From: Chitinophaga pinensis
GTDB taxonomy: Bacteria; Bacteroidota; Bacteroidia; Chitinophagales; CAMDFR01
DNA: 64,000 nucleotides
Direction of reading: 5' to 3'
Assembly: GCA_945860705.1 (NCBI GenBank)
Contig: CAMART010000002.1
Location: 62,001-126,000 of the forward strand
Shown here: positions 35,167 through 42,092 of the stretch, piece after piece
How positions within the stretch are numbered: position 1 is the first letter of the stretch
Layout of the letters: the number at the start of each line of letters is the position of its first letter
The notes under the pieces: generated by a model
What the model was told of the DNA's origin: nothing
Databases searched by the model: none
The model's input: the letters and a program-made list of their open reading frames with translations, nothing else
Translations under genes and position numbers: made by a program

Positions 35167-36051
35167 TTGAACAATAATTTTAAATATATTTTCATGTTAA
35201 GCATAGTATTTATTACTATGCTTTTCTCTTCATGCAGTTATTTCAAAAACAAAGGAAAGGAACTCAACGAAAAGCCACTTGCAAAAGTGAATGATTTATA
35301 TCTGTATCCATCTGACCTAAAAGGTATAGCCGCCAATGTAGATAAAAAAGATAGTGTGGAGTTAGTGCAGATGTATGTTACAGATTGGATAAAAAGAAAT
35401 TTATTACTTGAAAAAGCAAAACAAAGTTCACCAAACGAACTGAAAGAAATAGAAGAAAAAGTAGCTAGTTATAAGGAGTCTCTGATACTATATAATTATG
35501 AAAATCAATTATTGAGCGATATGCTAGATTCTTCTATAGATAAGGTTTCCAAAGAAAAATATTATAAAGAATTTCAAAATAACTTTATACTAGAAGATGA
35601 TGTATATCAAATTCAATATATAGCACTTCCTCTCAATACTGCTCAGCTTGAAGATTGGATAGAAGTTTTTGAGTCTACAAAAGATGAGGACAAAGCGCTC
35701 TTAAATTCTAAAGTAAAAATAGGAGCTATGAAGTATGACCTGTCATCTACAAAGTGGTATACTCGAGAGGAGTTCTTTAAATTACTTGAATTACCCACTG
35801 ATTTTTTTACAAAAATAAAACCTACTAGTAAAGTACAAAAAACACAACACAACTCACAAATAATCTTATTTAAATTTAACAGTGTAAAGCCAAGTGGCGA
35901 AATGGCTCCATATGATAGAGTAGAAAAATCTATCAATCAAATATTGCTCAACAAAAAGAAAACAGAATCACTCAATAAACTATATAAAGAAATCTATGAT
36001 GCAGGTATTCAGTCAAAAAATGCTGAAGACTATATGAATAGTAAAAAATAA
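35167..36051 (+). CDS. Parvulin-operon lipoprotein (SurA/PpiC-like, no clear isomerase core)
   Basis: A 294-residue lipoprotein with signal MLSIVFITMLFSSC, the Cys being the lipidation site. The body is Lys/Glu-rich and helical, like the chaperone arms of SurA (LPAKVNDLYLYPSDLKGIA-like start, VQMYVTDWIKRNLLLEKAKQ). I see no convincing parvulin active site. The start is TTG at 35167, directly after the previous stop; an ATG nine codons later (35194) would also give a working signal peptide. It abuts the next gene exactly (TAA then ATG). A folding-helper role is inferred from its position between two isomerase genes. Confidence 0.82.
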   Translation: MNNNFKYIFMLSIVFITMLFSSCSYFKNKGKELNEKPLAKVNDLYLYPSDLKGIAANVDKKDSVELVQMYVTDWIKRNLLLEKAKQSSPNELKEIEEKVASYKESLILYNYENQLLSDMLDSSIDKVSKEKYYKEFQNNFILEDDVYQIQYIALPLNTAQLEDWIEVFESTKDEDKALLNSKVKIGAMKYDLSSTKWYTREEFFKLLELPTDFFTKIKPTSKVQKTQHNSQIILFKFNSVKPSGEMAPYDRVEKSINQILLNKKKTESLNKLYKEIYDAGIQSKNAEDYMNSKK

Positions 36052-37407
36052 ATGATGAAAAAAATAGTAAGTATAATTTTTTGTTTGTTTGTATTATTAC
36101 CTCTTTTTGCTCAGCCAAAAATGATAGATAAAGTGGTAGGTGTAGTAGGTGATAATATCATACTACTCAGTGATGTAGAAGTACAGATACAGCAAGCAAA
36201 AGCACAAGGGGAAGTGATAAGTGATAGATTGCGTTGCACTATTTTTGATCAATTACTTTTAGAAAAATTTTTCTTAGCACAAGCACAACTAGATTCTGTG
36301 TATGTTTCAGAAGATGACGTAGAAGCAGAGTTGGACAAAAGAATCAGATACTTTATTTCTACTTCTTTCGGTAGTCAGCAAAAACTAGAGGAATATTATG
36401 GCAAAAGTACTGCAGACTTAAAAGATGATTTTAGAAAAGATATCAGGAACCAAATGCTTGCAGAAAAAATGCAAGGCAAAATATATGGCAATATAAAAAC
36501 TACACCATCTGATGTAAGAGCATTTTATGATGATATACCGAAAGATAGTTTGCCTTATTTCAATGCAGAAATAGAGCTAAGTCAAATAGTGATAAAACCA
36601 AAAGCTAGTCAAGAAGCCAAAGACTACGCACTGTACAAAGCAAATCAACTTAGAGAGGAGATACTCAAAGGAGGTGACTTTGCTATTAAAGCAAAATTGA
36701 ATTCGGAAGATCCAGGTTCAAAAAAAGAAGGTGGAGATTTAGGTTTCATCACTAGAGGTGAAATGGTTCAAGAGTTTGAAGCGGGAGCTTTCAAACTCAA
36801 AGAAGGTGAAGTAAGTGAAGTAATAGAAACCCAATTTGGATATCATGTGATACAGTGCCTAGAAAGAAAAGGAGAAAGAATACATGTGAGACATATACTT
36901 ATCACAGCGCCTATCACAAGTATAGATGAACAATCAGCGATACGAATGCTTGATAGTGTGAGCAAAATGATCAATAGTGGGGCTATGACTTTTGAAGAAG
37001 CAGTAAAAGAATACTCAGAAGATGATCAAAGTAAAAGTAATAGAGGAGATATCATTAATCAAAACACAGGAACTTCATATTTTGAAATGAGTGAACTTGA
37101 TGGAAGTTTATTGTTTAGTATGTCTGATTTAAAGAAAGGACAGTTGTCGCAAGTTTCTCCTTTTGAAGCCCCAGATGGTAAAAAAGCATTTAGAATCATT
37201 AGGATAAAAAGTGAAAGCGAACCACATGTAGCGAATCTAAAACAAGATTACTCAAAAATACAAAACGCTTGTAAACAAGCTAAACAACAAGAAGCACTTG
37301 TAAAATGGATTCAAGAAAAAAGAGGTGATGCATATATTATGATAGATGAAGAATATCAGTCATGCGACAATTCTTCTAAATGGCTCAATGCAAAAAAGAA
37401 TAATTAA
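36052..37407 (+). CDS. SurA-like periplasmic peptidyl-prolyl isomerase
   Basis: A 451-residue exported protein with signal peptide MMKKIVSIIFCLFVLLPLFA. The SurA N-terminal chaperone domain begins with the hallmark MIDKVVGVVGDNIILLSDVE. Two parvulin domains follow: about 170-275 (IELSQIVIKPKAS to FGYHVIQCLERK) and about 278-385 (IHVRHILITAPITS onward). This matches the layout of SurA, which carries nascent outer-membrane proteins through the periplasm to the BAM complex. It is third in the operon and 23 bases before moxR. I leave the symbol empty because several SurA-like paralogues may exist. Confidence 0.92.
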   Translation: MMKKIVSIIFCLFVLLPLFAQPKMIDKVVGVVGDNIILLSDVEVQIQQAKAQGEVISDRLRCTIFDQLLLEKFFLAQAQLDSVYVSEDDVEAELDKRIRYFISTSFGSQQKLEEYYGKSTADLKDDFRKDIRNQMLAEKMQGKIYGNIKTTPSDVRAFYDDIPKDSLPYFNAEIELSQIVIKPKASQEAKDYALYKANQLREEILKGGDFAIKAKLNSEDPGSKKEGGDLGFITRGEMVQEFEAGAFKLKEGEVSEVIETQFGYHVIQCLERKGERIHVRHILITAPITSIDEQSAIRMLDSVSKMINSGAMTFEEAVKEYSEDDQSKSNRGDIINQNTGTSYFEMSELDGSLLFSMSDLKKGQLSQVSPFEAPDGKKAFRIIRIKSESEPHVANLKQDYSKIQNACKQAKQQEALVKWIQEKRGDAYIMIDEEYQSCDNSSKWLNAKKNN

Positions 37408-37430
37408 TTAATTTCTGAAAAGAAATAAAT

Positions 37431-38396
37431 ATGAATACATATAAAAATGATGTAGAAGCTTTAGATGCTTTTGCTAAAATAAATAAAGAACTACAACAGA
37501 CAATAGGTAAAATAATTATTGGTCAAGAAGATGTAGTAAAGCAAATTTTAATTTCTGTTTTTTGTGATGGACATAGTTTGCTAGTAGGTGTGCCAGGTCT
37601 AGCCAAAACGCTTATGGTTAATACTATTGCTCAAGTTTTAGATTTATCGTTTAATAGAATACAATTTACTCCAGACTTGATGCCAAGTGATATAGTAGGC
37701 GCTGAGATTTTGGATGGCAATAGACAATTTAAATTTAATAGAGGACCGATTTTTTCAAATATTATTTTGGCAGATGAAATCAATCGTACACCACCAAAAA
37801 CTCAAAGTGCACTTCTAGAAGCAATGCAGGAAAGAACGGTGACTGTAGGTGGTGTAAAACATTCATTAGATCTTCCGTTTTTTGTTTTGGCTACTCAAAA
37901 TCCTATCGAACAAGAAGGTACGTATCCATTGCCAGAAGCTCAGTTAGATAGATTTATGTTCAATGTTATATTAGATTATCCAAGTTTTGATGAAGAAGTA
38001 CAAGTGGTAAAAGATACTACTAGTAATAAAAAAGTAAGCCTAGAAAAAATTATTTCAGCACAAGAAATTTTATTTTTCCAACAACTCATCAGAAGAATAC
38101 CAATAGCAGACAATGTGCTAGAATATGCAGTAAGGCTTGCCAGCAAAACTAGACCAAACACAAAAGACGCTACAGAATTTGTAAATAATTATATCACTTG
38201 GGGAGCAGGACCTCGTGCTTCGCAATACCTTGTATTAGGTGCAAAATGCCACGCTGCATCTAAAGGTAAGTATAGTCCAGATATAGAAGATGTGCAAGCA
38301 GTAGCACTACCTATTCTTAGACATAGGGTATTTAAAAACTATAAAGCTGAAGCAGAAGGATTGAGTCTAGAAGCTATTATACAAAAATTATTATAA
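37431..38396 (+). CDS. MoxR-family AAA+ ATPase
   Basis: A 321-residue AAA+ ATPase with Walker A GVPGLAKTL (about residues 52-60), Walker B and sensor region NIILADEINRTPPKTQSALL, LEAMQERTVTVGG and the sensor ATQNPIEQEGTYPLPEAQLDRF. MoxR proteins act as chaperones for assembly of metal-containing or vWA-domain partners. Typical partners (DUF58 and BatA/BatB-like genes) do not follow here; the next gene is an unrelated hydrolase. Two vWA proteins are encoded at 2-4 kb and 10-12 kb, but a link is only speculation. It probably shares transcription with the parvulin genes upstream. Confidence 0.93.
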   Translation: MNTYKNDVEALDAFAKINKELQQTIGKIIIGQEDVVKQILISVFCDGHSLLVGVPGLAKTLMVNTIAQVLDLSFNRIQFTPDLMPSDIVGAEILDGNRQFKFNRGPIFSNIILADEINRTPPKTQSALLEAMQERTVTVGGVKHSLDLPFFVLATQNPIEQEGTYPLPEAQLDRFMFNVILDYPSFDEEVQVVKDTTSNKKVSLEKIISAQEILFFQQLIRRIPIADNVLEYAVRLASKTRPNTKDATEFVNNYITWGAGPRASQYLVLGAKCHAASKGKYSPDIEDVQAVALPILRHRVFKNYKAEAEGLSLEAIIQKLL

Positions 38397-38445
38397 TTAT
38401 ATTTTTGAATAAAAAATTTGATAGCTAAAACGCTACTTTACACAA

Positions 38446-39807
38446 ATGAAAAATAAGCTTATCAAATTTTTTAAATGGTTTACAATATCTCTAGTAATTT
38501 CAGTATTAGTTATTGCTTTTGTTTTTTTAAAACCATTAGATAAGTCGCCTTACTACGAAAATAAATATTTTTATAAGACTACAGAAAGCATCAATAACAA
38601 TCCTACTTTTGATAGAAAGAATAACAATGATACTATAAGAGGTTCGTGGGCAAAGGTGAGTTTGATACCACCATTCAAAACGCCAATAGCAATAGATGCC
38701 AATAGAAAAGGAAAACCATTTGATGGAATACATGATAGTCTGTACGTACGTACTTTTGTGTTTTCTCAAGGAAAATACAAAGTAGCTTATGTTATCGCAG
38801 ACTTACTCATCATCCCACCAACTGTAACTAATATACTAGATACACTTTTAAAAAAAGAAGGTTATAGTCTTCAAAATATTTACTTATCTGCTACACATAC
38901 TCACACGGGTATTGGTGCATGGCACAATAGTTTTATAGGTGAGTTATTTGCAGGTAAATATGACCAACGTGCACCAGACTTTATAGCTCAACAAATAAAA
39001 GAATCCATATTGCTTGCAGAAAAAAACCAAGAGCCACTTAAGTTTGGATATAAAACTATCCCTACAAAAAAACTGGTATATAATAGACTATTAGAAAATG
39101 GTGGCGAAGTAGATTCTCTTATACGTGTGATGAAAATAGAAAAACAAAGTGGAGAAAAAGCCTGTTTAGTTTCTTTTACTGCACATGCTACATGCCTACA
39201 CAATGAAGTGATGGAGCTGAGTGGTGACTGGCCAGGTATGATGATGCAAAAAATAGATAGTACTAAGAAAGTAGATTTTTGTGCATTCAGTGCAGGTAGT
39301 GTAGCTAGTCACGGCCCTTATAAATCTAAAACGGATAAATGGCAACAGCTAAATTATACCACCAATCTTGCTTGCAAATATTTGTATAATAATCTAGATT
39401 CTATACCGCTTAATTATTCGTATAATCTGAATATGGTGCATCAACCGATACTCATGCGTGAACCAAATTATAGAATATTTGCTACACTTGTTTTACGTCA
39501 GCGTTGGTTTTATAAGTTTTTTGGTAAAGAAAAAATATATATCAATATGCTTCGTATAGGAGATGTAGTGTTTGCAGGTATGCCTTGCGATTTTAGTGGA
39601 GAGATGAGTGATGAGCTCGATGATGCTTCATCAGCACGCAATAAAAATCTTTTTGTTACAAGCTTTAATGGATGTTTTATAGGCTATATCACCGATGATA
39701 GAAGATACGATATGAATACCTACGAAACCCGAACTATGAACTGGTATGGTCCTGGCAACGGCTCCTACCTCACCGAAATCATCATGAGAATGATGAATAG
39801 GATATAG
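38446..39807 (+). CDS. Neutral/alkaline ceramidase-like membrane-anchored hydrolase
   Basis: A 453-residue protein with an N-terminal membrane anchor (FTISLVISVLVIAFVFL) and an extracytoplasmic domain like the N-terminal part of neutral ceramidases. Zinc-site motifs include SATHTHTGIGAWHN and FTAHATCLHNE, and the nucleophile region FCAFSAGSVASHGPY occurs in modified form. True ceramidases are longer (about 650-700 residues) and have an Ig-like C-terminal domain that is missing here. Many Bacteroidota make sphingolipids, so action on ceramide-like lipids is plausible, but other amides are possible. A TATTTTTG at 38400-38407 may be its promoter. Confidence 0.82.
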   Translation: MKNKLIKFFKWFTISLVISVLVIAFVFLKPLDKSPYYENKYFYKTTESINNNPTFDRKNNNDTIRGSWAKVSLIPPFKTPIAIDANRKGKPFDGIHDSLYVRTFVFSQGKYKVAYVIADLLIIPPTVTNILDTLLKKEGYSLQNIYLSATHTHTGIGAWHNSFIGELFAGKYDQRAPDFIAQQIKESILLAEKNQEPLKFGYKTIPTKKLVYNRLLENGGEVDSLIRVMKIEKQSGEKACLVSFTAHATCLHNEVMELSGDWPGMMMQKIDSTKKVDFCAFSAGSVASHGPYKSKTDKWQQLNYTTNLACKYLYNNLDSIPLNYSYNLNMVHQPILMREPNYRIFATLVLRQRWFYKFFGKEKIYINMLRIGDVVFAGMPCDFSGEMSDELDDASSARNKNLFVTSFNGCFIGYITDDRRYDMNTYETRTMNWYGPGNGSYLTEIIMRMMNRI

Positions 39808-39924
39808 TATAGTTTAAAAATAAATATCAAAATAAATTTGGAATTATAAAAAAATGTGTTTATGTTCGTATTATTAAGTTCTTAGTAATAACCAAAAATA
39901 TTTCCACATGAAACTAGTTTATAA

Positions 39925-40050
39925 TTCTTCAACAGACAACAAAAAATAGAAGAACTTACATTATATACAATAGACTTATATCAGAGCAATGAAAAGCTAA
40001 AAGCTGAATTAGCTTTACTACAAGCTCAGATTAATAATCTTAATAAATAA
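39925..40050 (+). pseudogene. C-terminal coiled-coil remnant of a lost surface or tail-fiber-like protein
   Basis: The frame ending at 40048-40050 has no start codon; it opens after a TAA at 39922 and reads a perfect coiled coil, QQKIEELTLYTIDLYQSNEK then LKAELALLQAQINNLNK. This kind of ending is typical of Bacteroidota proteins with an endosialidase-chaperone/tail-fiber type C-terminus. Everything before it is gone. It sits directly before the start of the unknown six-gene operon (ATG 4 bases after its stop) and suggests a past deletion. The rest of 39808-40054 holds nothing else I can name. Confidence 0.5.
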
Positions 40051-40054
40051 GATT

Positions 40055-40714
40055 ATGAAAAAAATAGTATTAGCAATATTCATACTGATTATGAGTAGTA
40101 AACTGTTTTGTCAAGACACTACTGGTATAACTTATGTAGAAATTAATGAAAATTTTTCTGTAGATACAAGTAATTATAACAAGAGTTTTTCTATTGATTT
40201 AGATAGAGATGATGTTTCAGATATAGAAATAGATTTTTCTTATATAAACATTGCAGATACTATTGTCATAGACGATTCTCTCTATAATGTTTCATTAGAA
40301 GAAGAACATACATTTATTGAAACTAAAGACGGAGAATTAGCATTTTACTTGTCAGACACTCCATCTGTATCTATGTCTAAGTCAGATATCATTGAGTATT
40401 TTTCTGATAGTGGAAAAACATATACAAATGATGATAATTGGAACGAAGATTATGCAAGTTCATATACACTTACACTTGGACAATATTATAATAGCTCATT
40501 ATATGGAACTTTAAAAAGAGGCTTATATGAAAAAGGAGTATGTTATATATTATTTAAAATATGGAAAGATAGTGTAGATAATAATAATGAAGGGTGGATA
40601 TACGGATGGATAAGACTTAATCATTATAAAAATAAATTGCAGATTATAGATCTTGCATATAGAAATACAGTTAATAAAAAAATATTAACAGGGCAAAAAA
40701 TGGATACAAAATGA
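40055..40714 (+). CDS. Secreted protein of unknown function, first gene of a six-gene unit
   Basis: A 219-residue protein with signal peptide MKKIVLAIFILIMSSKLFCQ. The mature part is beta-rich and acidic. It has a FSIDLDRDDVSDIEIDF segment, like the DLDGDGxxDF phrases of secreted Bacteroidota proteins, and near the end YGWIRLNHYKNKLQIIDLAY then ILTGQK, a phrase common at the end of such surface modules. No T9SS tail or lipobox is visible. Its stop overlaps the next start (ATGA), so the two are translationally coupled. I cannot name the family. Confidence 0.75.
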   Translation: MKKIVLAIFILIMSSKLFCQDTTGITYVEINENFSVDTSNYNKSFSIDLDRDDVSDIEIDFSYINIADTIVIDDSLYNVSLEEEHTFIETKDGELAFYLSDTPSVSMSKSDIIEYFSDSGKTYTNDDNWNEDYASSYTLTLGQYYNSSLYGTLKRGLYEKGVCYILFKIWKDSVDNNNEGWIYGWIRLNHYKNKLQIIDLAYRNTVNKKILTGQKMDTK

Positions 40715-41166
40715 GAATATTAATAATATTATTTTTTCAATTATTAGCCTCGCATTTTATATATAGTTCAAATGCAAATAGTATGATGATGTCTAATAAA
40801 ATAATTAAGTTTAATATATATACTGACACTACAAAGAAGATAGAGGCACCTTTTAATTATAAAAAAATAAACAATAAATTAATAGGGGCAAATGTTATGA
40901 TAGGAACTGGAATTATTTGCTACTCTTCAACATTAACTAATTTTCTATTAGCTGTATTTGGTTCAGCTTATAATCCAAAAATCAGTACTCATACAACTTT
41001 GCTAATTGGAGGGATAAGTTTTTTAGCAGGTACACCCCTAATAATAAGTGGAATAGTAGTGAAAGCACAAAACATGGGAAAACTGAGGCGACACTATAAT
41101 ACTAATACCTCATATTTTAAAGTTAATGTAAGTAATAATCAAATAGGTTTAGTCTATAAGTTTTAA
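40711..41166 (+). CDS. Small membrane protein of unknown function
   Basis: A 151-residue protein with an N-terminal signal-like helix, then two hydrophobic segments (about 66-88, MIGTGIICYSSTLTNFLLAV, and about 97-118, LIGGISFLAGTPLIISG). The C-terminus ends in a strand-like NQIGLVYKF, as in outer-membrane proteins. Bacteroidota have many small unknowns of this type with two hydrophobic stretches between polar ends. It overlaps the previous gene by 4 bases and is followed 1 base later by the first Cys-rich lipoprotein. Confidence 0.7.
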   Translation: MRILIILFFQLLASHFIYSSNANSMMMSNKIIKFNIYTDTTKKIEAPFNYKKINNKLIGANVMIGTGIICYSSTLTNFLLAVFGSAYNPKISTHTTLLIGGISFLAGTPLIISGIVVKAQNMGKLRRHYNTNTSYFKVNVSNNQIGLVYKF

Positions 41167-41167
41167 A

Positions 41168-41494
41168 ATGAAAATAAAATTGATTCATATTATTATATTG
41201 GTATTAATAATGTCAGCTACAGGTTGTAAAAAACACTGTTGGAAATGTGATATACCCCATGCGATAACAAGATATATAGACATGTATGGAAAAGTAGTAG
41301 ATGTAGAAACCTTTACAGAAAAACAAAGATTGGAGTATTATGATATATATATAAATTATCGACATTATTCATTCGATTCTACATTAGTATTAGATACAAT
41401 CATAAGAGAATACTATGGAACTAAACAAGAAATGGAAGAAGAAATAAGAGTAAATAATATAATAAAAGAACAAATATGCTATCAAAATATATAA
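41168..41494 (+). CDS. Cys-rich small lipoprotein, member 1 of three in tandem
   Basis: A 108-residue protein with a lipoprotein signal (IILVLIMSATGC). Right after the lipid Cys comes KKHCWKCDI, giving a cluster of three Cys within about eight residues, a pattern repeated in the next two genes. The rest is charged and Tyr-rich (RLEYYDIYINYRHYSFD). It ends with a Cys near the C-terminus (EQICYQNI). Its 3' end overlaps the next gene by 19 bases in a different frame. The family is unknown to me. Close Cys spacing could bind a metal or form disulfides in the periplasm. Confidence 0.72.
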   Translation: MKIKLIHIIILVLIMSATGCKKHCWKCDIPHAITRYIDMYGKVVDVETFTEKQRLEYYDIYINYRHYSFDSTLVLDTIIREYYGTKQEMEEEIRVNNIIKEQICYQNI

Positions 41495-41787
41495 TAGTTC
41501 TATTAAGTTTTTTATCATTAATAGTGTTACTGTTAATTAGTGGATGTAAAAAATGCTATACTTGTAAGTATGAATATAGAGAATATAGATTTTATAAAGG
41601 TAGTGATACTATATTAGTAAATGTAAGTGGGTATTATCCCATACAAAGAAGAATTAATGAGTTAACTAATGAAGGCTATTTATATATTAATACAACAAAA
41701 GATAGTCTTTATTTTGAAGAAGCGTGCAGTAGTGAAAACAAACAAAAATTAAAAATAAATGGAGCAAATTGTTTCCCTAAAAAATAG
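41476..41787 (+). CDS. Cys-rich small lipoprotein, member 2 of three in tandem
   Basis: A 103-residue lipoprotein (signal IIVLLSFLSLIVLLLISGC) with KKCYTCKYEYREYRF after the lipid Cys, so a C-x2-C-x2-C cluster. The C-terminal part has EEACSSENKQKLKINGANCF, which aligns by eye with the ending of member 3. It overlaps the previous gene by 19 bases and the next by 29. The start ATG lies inside the end of member 1, fitting coupled translation. Function unknown. Confidence 0.75.
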   Translation: MLSKYIIVLLSFLSLIVLLLISGCKKCYTCKYEYREYRFYKGSDTILVNVSGYYPIQRRINELTNEGYLYINTTKDSLYFEEACSSENKQKLKINGANCFPKK

Positions 41788-42085
41788 TATAATATTACTA
41801 TTGTTTTTTATTCTAATCATATTACTAAACTCATGTAATAAGTGTTTAAGTTGTTCAATATATTTTGATGAAGGAATATACTATAATCCAGTAAGTAAAG
41901 ATTCTATTATTATTAAAGCTAAATCAAATAATTATGGTCTTGATACATTAGAAAAATATTATTTACTCGGTTATAAATTCACTGGGTCTGGCACTTCCGA
42001 TATATTTGATATAGAATTATGTGGTGATGATTTAAAACGATTAGATGATAAAGGATTTAATGTAAATTGTAACTATAATAAATAA
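41759..42085 (+). CDS. Cys-rich small lipoprotein, member 3 of three in tandem
   Basis: A 108-residue lipoprotein (signal IILLLFFILIILLNSC) with NKCLSCSIYFDEG after the lipid Cys, again C-x2-C-x2-C. The end, IELCGDDLKRLDDKGFNVNC, matches member 2 in its spacing of Cys, Lys, Leu and Gly. The ATG at 41759 gives a 29-base overlap with member 2; an unusual later start is possible, but this is the only ATG before the signal sequence. It is followed 7 bases later by a T9SS substrate gene. Confidence 0.75.
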   Translation: MEQIVSLKNSIILLLFFILIILLNSCNKCLSCSIYFDEGIYYNPVSKDSIIIKAKSNNYGLDTLEKYYLLGYKFTGSGTSDIFDIELCGDDLKRLDDKGFNVNCNYNK

Positions 42086-42092
42086 TATAATC

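Noticed and set aside
37431-38396. MoxR as part of a MoxR-vWA defence or ternary system
   Set aside because: The vWA genes are 25 kb or more away on the other strand and the flanking genes are folding factors and a ceramidase-like hydrolase.
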